Origin: Prosthecochloris ethylica | Lineage (GTDB): Bacteria > Bacteroidota > Chlorobiia > Chlorobiales > Chlorobiaceae | Reading direction: 5' to 3' (one strand) | DNA: 64,000 bases | Assembly (NCBI RefSeq): GCF_015234275.1 | Contig: NZ_JADGII010000011.1 | In this document: piece after piece, positions 61,369 through 64,000 of the stretch | How the letters are laid out: every line of letters begins with the position of its first letter | Position numbering within the stretch: position 1 is the stretch's first letter | Notes under the pieces: model-generated | The model's input: only the letters and a program-made list of their open reading frames with translations | Told to the model about the DNA's origin: nothing | The model's database searches: none | Position numbers and translations under genes: made by a program

Positions 61369-62289
61369 ATGTTGTCAGCACCTGTTGCTGTTCGCGGCCA
61401 TGGGCTTTCCGGCACCGGTACCGGATGGCTTCACCCGCTTCCGGACCTGCGGGACTACACGGAGCGGACTCCCGTTATCGCCGATATGTTCAGGAAGCTG
61501 AAAATCGGGCCGACAGGCAAGGTTTCAGCTAAGGATCTGCCGGAGTCGGTCGATCTCAGGGAGTGGTGCTCTCCTGTCGAAGAGCAGGGAGAGATCGGCT
61601 CATGTACCGCTCATGCCGTGCTCGGCGCGGTGGAGTACTACCAGAAACGGGCTTTTGGAACCCATATTGACGGTTCGCGCCGGTTTGTGTATAAAACCAC
61701 CCGTAATCTCATGGGCACGAGCGGTGACAGCGGAGCCTGGCTGCGAAGTGCCATGGGGGCCCTTGCGCTCTGTGGCGTGCCTCACGAAAAGTATTGGGAG
61801 TACACCGACAGCGATCCTGAATACGACGAAGAGCCTCCGGCATTCGTCTACGCGGTTGCGGATAATTTCGAGGCGCTGAAATATTTCTGCCACGACCCGG
61901 CCGGTTCAGGGGTCAGCCGCAAAGAGGTGCTCCGGAGTGTGAAAACCTCTCTGGCAGGCGGGATTGTGTCGATGTTCGGGTTTTACGGCTTTCCGTCGTT
62001 TGGCGACGGTGGCGGCAAAGGAGATATTCCGTACCCGTGCGATTCGGAGCAGGCGGGATGGGGCCATGCGCTGGTCGCTGTCGGGTACGACGACCGGCGA
62101 AAGGTGAAAAATACACGTTGCGGACAGACAGCGAAAGGGGCGCTGCTGGTGCGCAACTCGTGGGGCGCCGGATGGGGTGACAACGGCTACGGGTGGCTTC
62201 CCTACGACTATGTGCTGCAGGGGCTGGCTGTTGATTTCTGGTCCCTTCTGAGCCTGGAGTGGGTGGATACCGGGCAGTTCGGTTTCTGA
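61369..62289 (+). CDS. Papain-like (C1 family) cysteine peptidase without signal peptide
   Basis: A 306-residue cysteine protease. The catalytic set is complete: Gln73 and Cys79 (EEQGEIGSCTAHAV), His233 (WGHALVAVGYDD) and Asn263 (LVRNSWGAGWGDNGYGWLPY). An N-terminal stretch of about 58 residues precedes the catalytic domain; it has a PLPDLRDYT motif found in bacterial and viral members. There is no signal peptide, so the enzyme is probably cytoplasmic or leaves by another route. A strong AAGGAGG site fixes ATG 61369. Its substrate and control are unknown. Confidence 0.88.
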   Translation: MLSAPVAVRGHGLSGTGTGWLHPLPDLRDYTERTPVIADMFRKLKIGPTGKVSAKDLPESVDLREWCSPVEEQGEIGSCTAHAVLGAVEYYQKRAFGTHIDGSRRFVYKTTRNLMGTSGDSGAWLRSAMGALALCGVPHEKYWEYTDSDPEYDEEPPAFVYAVADNFEALKYFCHDPAGSGVSRKEVLRSVKTSLAGGIVSMFGFYGFPSFGDGGGKGDIPYPCDSEQAGWGHALVAVGYDDRRKVKNTRCGQTAKGALLVRNSWGAGWGDNGYGWLPYDYVLQGLAVDFWSLLSLEWVDTGQFGF

Positions 62290-62302
62290 CCTTCGGTGTT
62301 TC

Positions 62303-62857
62303 TCAGCGTTGCCGGTCCAGTTCATCCGGCGCATGTTCTTCGAGCCATGCCCGAACCCGTTTGTCGCCGAACCGGGCTGCCATCACAAAGTCGCCGAGCT
62401 GGCCGTCACGGTCGCCGGTCCTCCCCCGGGCGATGCCTCGGAACAGGTAGGCATTGGACATTTTGCGGTCAAGGTTGACGGCATCGGTAAAATCCCTGAT
62501 CGCATCGTGGAATCGTCCGTCATCATAGTTGACGATTCCCCTGTTGAAATATGCGGCTGCCTGGAAGTAGGTGTCGCCGAGCTCGATAACCCTGCTGTAG
62601 TCAGCCCGTGCCCGGTTGTAGTCTTTTTCCTGGTGCCAGGCGGCCGCTCGCATCTGGTATGCCTGGATATATGACGGGTTGGCTTTGATGGCTTTGGTGT
62701 ACAGGTCGATGGCACTGTCGGTCCGTCCGTCCTGATGACGTTCGAACCCTCTTTCGAAATGCTCCTTCGGTGTATCTGCCGCAGCCGGAGCTGGCGTCAG
62801 CAGCGCTCCGGCCAGAGGGAGGAGCAGGCAGGCCTGTTTCAGGAAAACTCTGTTCAT
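62303..62857 (-). CDS. Exported TPR-repeat protein
   Basis: A 184-residue protein with a signal peptide (about 1-27, ending APAAA). Four TPR units follow, for example ERGFERHQDGRTDSAIDLYT, AYQMRAAAWHQEKDYNRARA and YFNRGIVNYDDGRFHDAIRD. Such repeats bind partner proteins in the periplasm or on a membrane. It is convergent with the cysteine protease gene. The ATG at 62857 is used because it gives the best signal peptide; the upstream one (62905) adds 16 odd residues. Confidence 0.82.
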   Translation of the reverse strand: MNRVFLKQACLLLPLAGALLTPAPAAADTPKEHFERGFERHQDGRTDSAIDLYTKAIKANPSYIQAYQMRAAAWHQEKDYNRARADYSRVIELGDTYFQAAAYFNRGIVNYDDGRFHDAIRDFTDAVNLDRKMSNAYLFRGIARGRTGDRDGQLGDFVMAARFGDKRVRAWLEEHAPDELDRQR

Positions 62858-62958
62858 TGGTCGTTCGGGCATCGTGTGAAGAATGCTGTGAATGAAATAT
62901 GACAACTCTTTTTCGAATAGGAAAGCGTTTGCCTATTTTCCTGATAAACGGGTGAACC

Positions 62959-63708
62959 ATGAAGCCGGATACGACATTTCGCATCACTCTTGACGAGTTC
63001 GAGGGGCCGCTTGACCTGCTCCTGTTCTTCATCAAGCGTGACGAGCTGGATATCTACAATATTCCGATTTCGAAAATCACCACCGACTTTATCAGCTACA
63101 TCGATGCCATGCAGAGCCTGAACCTCGAGGTGGCGGCAGAGTTTATCTACATGGCGTCACTGCTGATGAGTATCAAGGTGAAGATGCTTCTGCCCCGCGA
63201 GATGCCTGACGACAGTGATGCCGATGAGTTCGATCCCCGTACGGAACTTGTCGAGCGCCTGCTGGAGTACAAGCAGATCAAGGAGGGGACGGCAGAGCTG
63301 GGCCCGCTCGAGGCCCGCCGGGCGGCGATGTTTTCACGAGGATGTTTCGAGGATGCCGATCCCGAAGTGGTCGATGAACTCGATGAACCGCTGAACCGCC
63401 CGACGCTCTACAACCTGATCATGGCGTATAAATCCGCCCTTGACCGTGTGCCTCAGGCACGGGTGCAGAATGTCGAAGATGCCCCGGTGACGGTTGACGA
63501 GCAGTGTGCCTACATTCTTTCCTGTCTGTCGAAACAGGTCCAGGTTTCCTTCCGCTCCATTCTCGACGGAGTTGCCAGCCGCCTGGTCCTGGTGGTGACC
63601 TTTCTTGCCGTGCTCGATCTCTGCCGCCGTCACCGCATCAGCGTGATCACCAAGGAGGGATACGATGATTTCTGGATGTCGAAGAAAGAGACCGTTTCCT
63701 CAACCTGA
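62959..63708 (+). CDS. scpA: Segregation and condensation protein A
   Basis: The kleisin subunit of the SMC condensin, 249 residues. The N-terminal helix that binds the SMC neck is FEGPLDLLLFFIKRDELDIY near 14; the C-terminal winged helix ends in VLVVTFLAVLDLCRRHRISV. A middle acidic stretch (DDSDADEFDP) is normal. With SMC and ScpB it compacts the chromosome for segregation. It is followed 17 bases later by a DUF1015 gene. Confidence 0.95.
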   Translation: MKPDTTFRITLDEFEGPLDLLLFFIKRDELDIYNIPISKITTDFISYIDAMQSLNLEVAAEFIYMASLLMSIKVKMLLPREMPDDSDADEFDPRTELVERLLEYKQIKEGTAELGPLEARRAAMFSRGCFEDADPEVVDELDEPLNRPTLYNLIMAYKSALDRVPQARVQNVEDAPVTVDEQCAYILSCLSKQVQVSFRSILDGVASRLVLVVTFLAVLDLCRRHRISVITKEGYDDFWMSKKETVSST

Positions 63709-63725
63709 TAACAGCTGGAGTCGTT

Positions 63726-64000
63726 ATGCCTGAAATTATTCCGTTCAAAGGTTTGCGGTTCGATCCGCGGACTGCTGGTGATATGGCCGATATTCTCTGT
63801 CCGCCATATGATATTATTTCTCCTGCCATGCAGGAGGAGCTGTACCGCCGTTCGCCCTGGAACGCCGTACGCCTCGAACTGCCCCGGGAGCCGGACCCAT
63901 ACGGGGCGGCGGCGGAACGACTTCTCGGCTGGCTGCAGGACGGTGTGCTTCTGCAGGATGCCGCGTCGGCACTCTATCCCTATTATCAGTCGTATACCGG
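63726..64000 (+). CDS. DUF1015-family protein (5' part, cut by window end)
   Basis: The first 91 residues of a DUF1015 protein; the gene runs past the window. The typical start IIPFKGLRFDPRTAGDMADI is followed by LCPPYDIISPAMQEELY and NAVRLELP, all family marks. Members are about 400 residues, soluble and of unknown function, although relatives are linked to serine kinase and phosphatase reactions (SerK-like). CTGGAG precedes ATG 63726. It is in an operon with scpA. Confidence 0.92.
   Translation, partial: MPEIIPFKGLRFDPRTAGDMADILCPPYDIISPAMQEELYRRSPWNAVRLELPREPDPYGAAAERLLGWLQDGVLLQDAASALYPYYQSYT

Noticed and set aside
1..64000. CRISPR arrays, prophage, secretion systems or a novel defence island
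   Set aside because: No regularly spaced repeats, phage structural genes or clusters of nuclease/helicase genes are visible. RecQ and the macrodomain gene stand apart from any such cluster.

Overview
The window looks like about 64 kb of chromosome from a green sulfur bacterium (Chlorobiaceae). This is an inference. It rests on a sulfite/polysulfide-type molybdoenzyme with a fused iron-sulfur/NrfD partner, an ArsA-like ATPase of the kind multiplied in this phylum, an RRM-protein gene with a folded leader like the Chlorobi-RRM RNA, a TonB system showing an outer membrane, and GC-rich tightly packed genes. The many genes for sodium, potassium and compatible solutes suggest a saline habitat. I see no CRISPR array, prophage, rRNA operon or intact transposase gene.

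Layout. 0.1-6.6 kb: a sulfur island with a fused SoeB-SoeC-type subunit, the SoeA-type catalytic subunit, a TSUP anion exporter, a small membrane protein and a DsrE-family protein. 6.7-8.5 kb: recQ, separated from the arsenic genes by a small inverted-repeat element (8620-8816). 8.8-12.6 kb: arsenic resistance (acr3, arsC, ArsP-like permease, redox-thiol protein, arsR, and a second arsC on the opposite strand), with two matching operator-like sites. 12.6-16.1 kb: macrodomain protein, YjdM, an orphan binding protein, a wrecked Mut7-C gene and a secreted protein with a duplicated 66-residue module. 16.3-22 kb: a complete mrpABCDEFG sodium/proton antiporter operon. 22-25.8 kb: a TonB receptor followed by a beta-propeller phytase broken by one in-frame amber codon. 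26-28.4 kb: a Cache-domain lipoprotein and an NCS2 nucleobase permease.

28.4-34.7 kb: potassium handling (trkH, trkA, a KefG-like reductase and KefB/C). 34.7-39.1 kb: an outer-membrane porin and proVWX betaine/proline importer, transcribed together behind a long foldable leader. 39.6-44.3 kb: the three-gene N-acetylglutaminylglutamine amide (NAGGN) osmolyte operon. 44.4-52.1 kb: ArsA-like ATPase, coiled-coil protein, nitroreductase, potassium channel, an SRPBCC-like protein, prfA, rseP and dxr. 52.3 kb: tRNA-Val. 52.4-64 kb: acyP, ftsH, pyrF, glmS, a TIGR01777 epimerase, an RRM protein, amtB with an unusual PII protein, a papain-like protease, a TPR protein, scpA and the start of a DUF1015 gene.

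How it fits together. Mrp, Trk, Kef, the Kch-type channel, ProVWX and the NAGGN operon form an unusually dense salt and osmotic-stress region of about 30 kb. The sulfur island would oxidise sulfite on the cytoplasmic side and pass electrons to quinone, with TSUP exporting the anion. The window shows recent decay at two loci (phytase and Mut7-C) and several non-coding structures that gene calling would miss: an operator pair, a shared stop-codon palindrome, two folded leaders and an orphan terminator.
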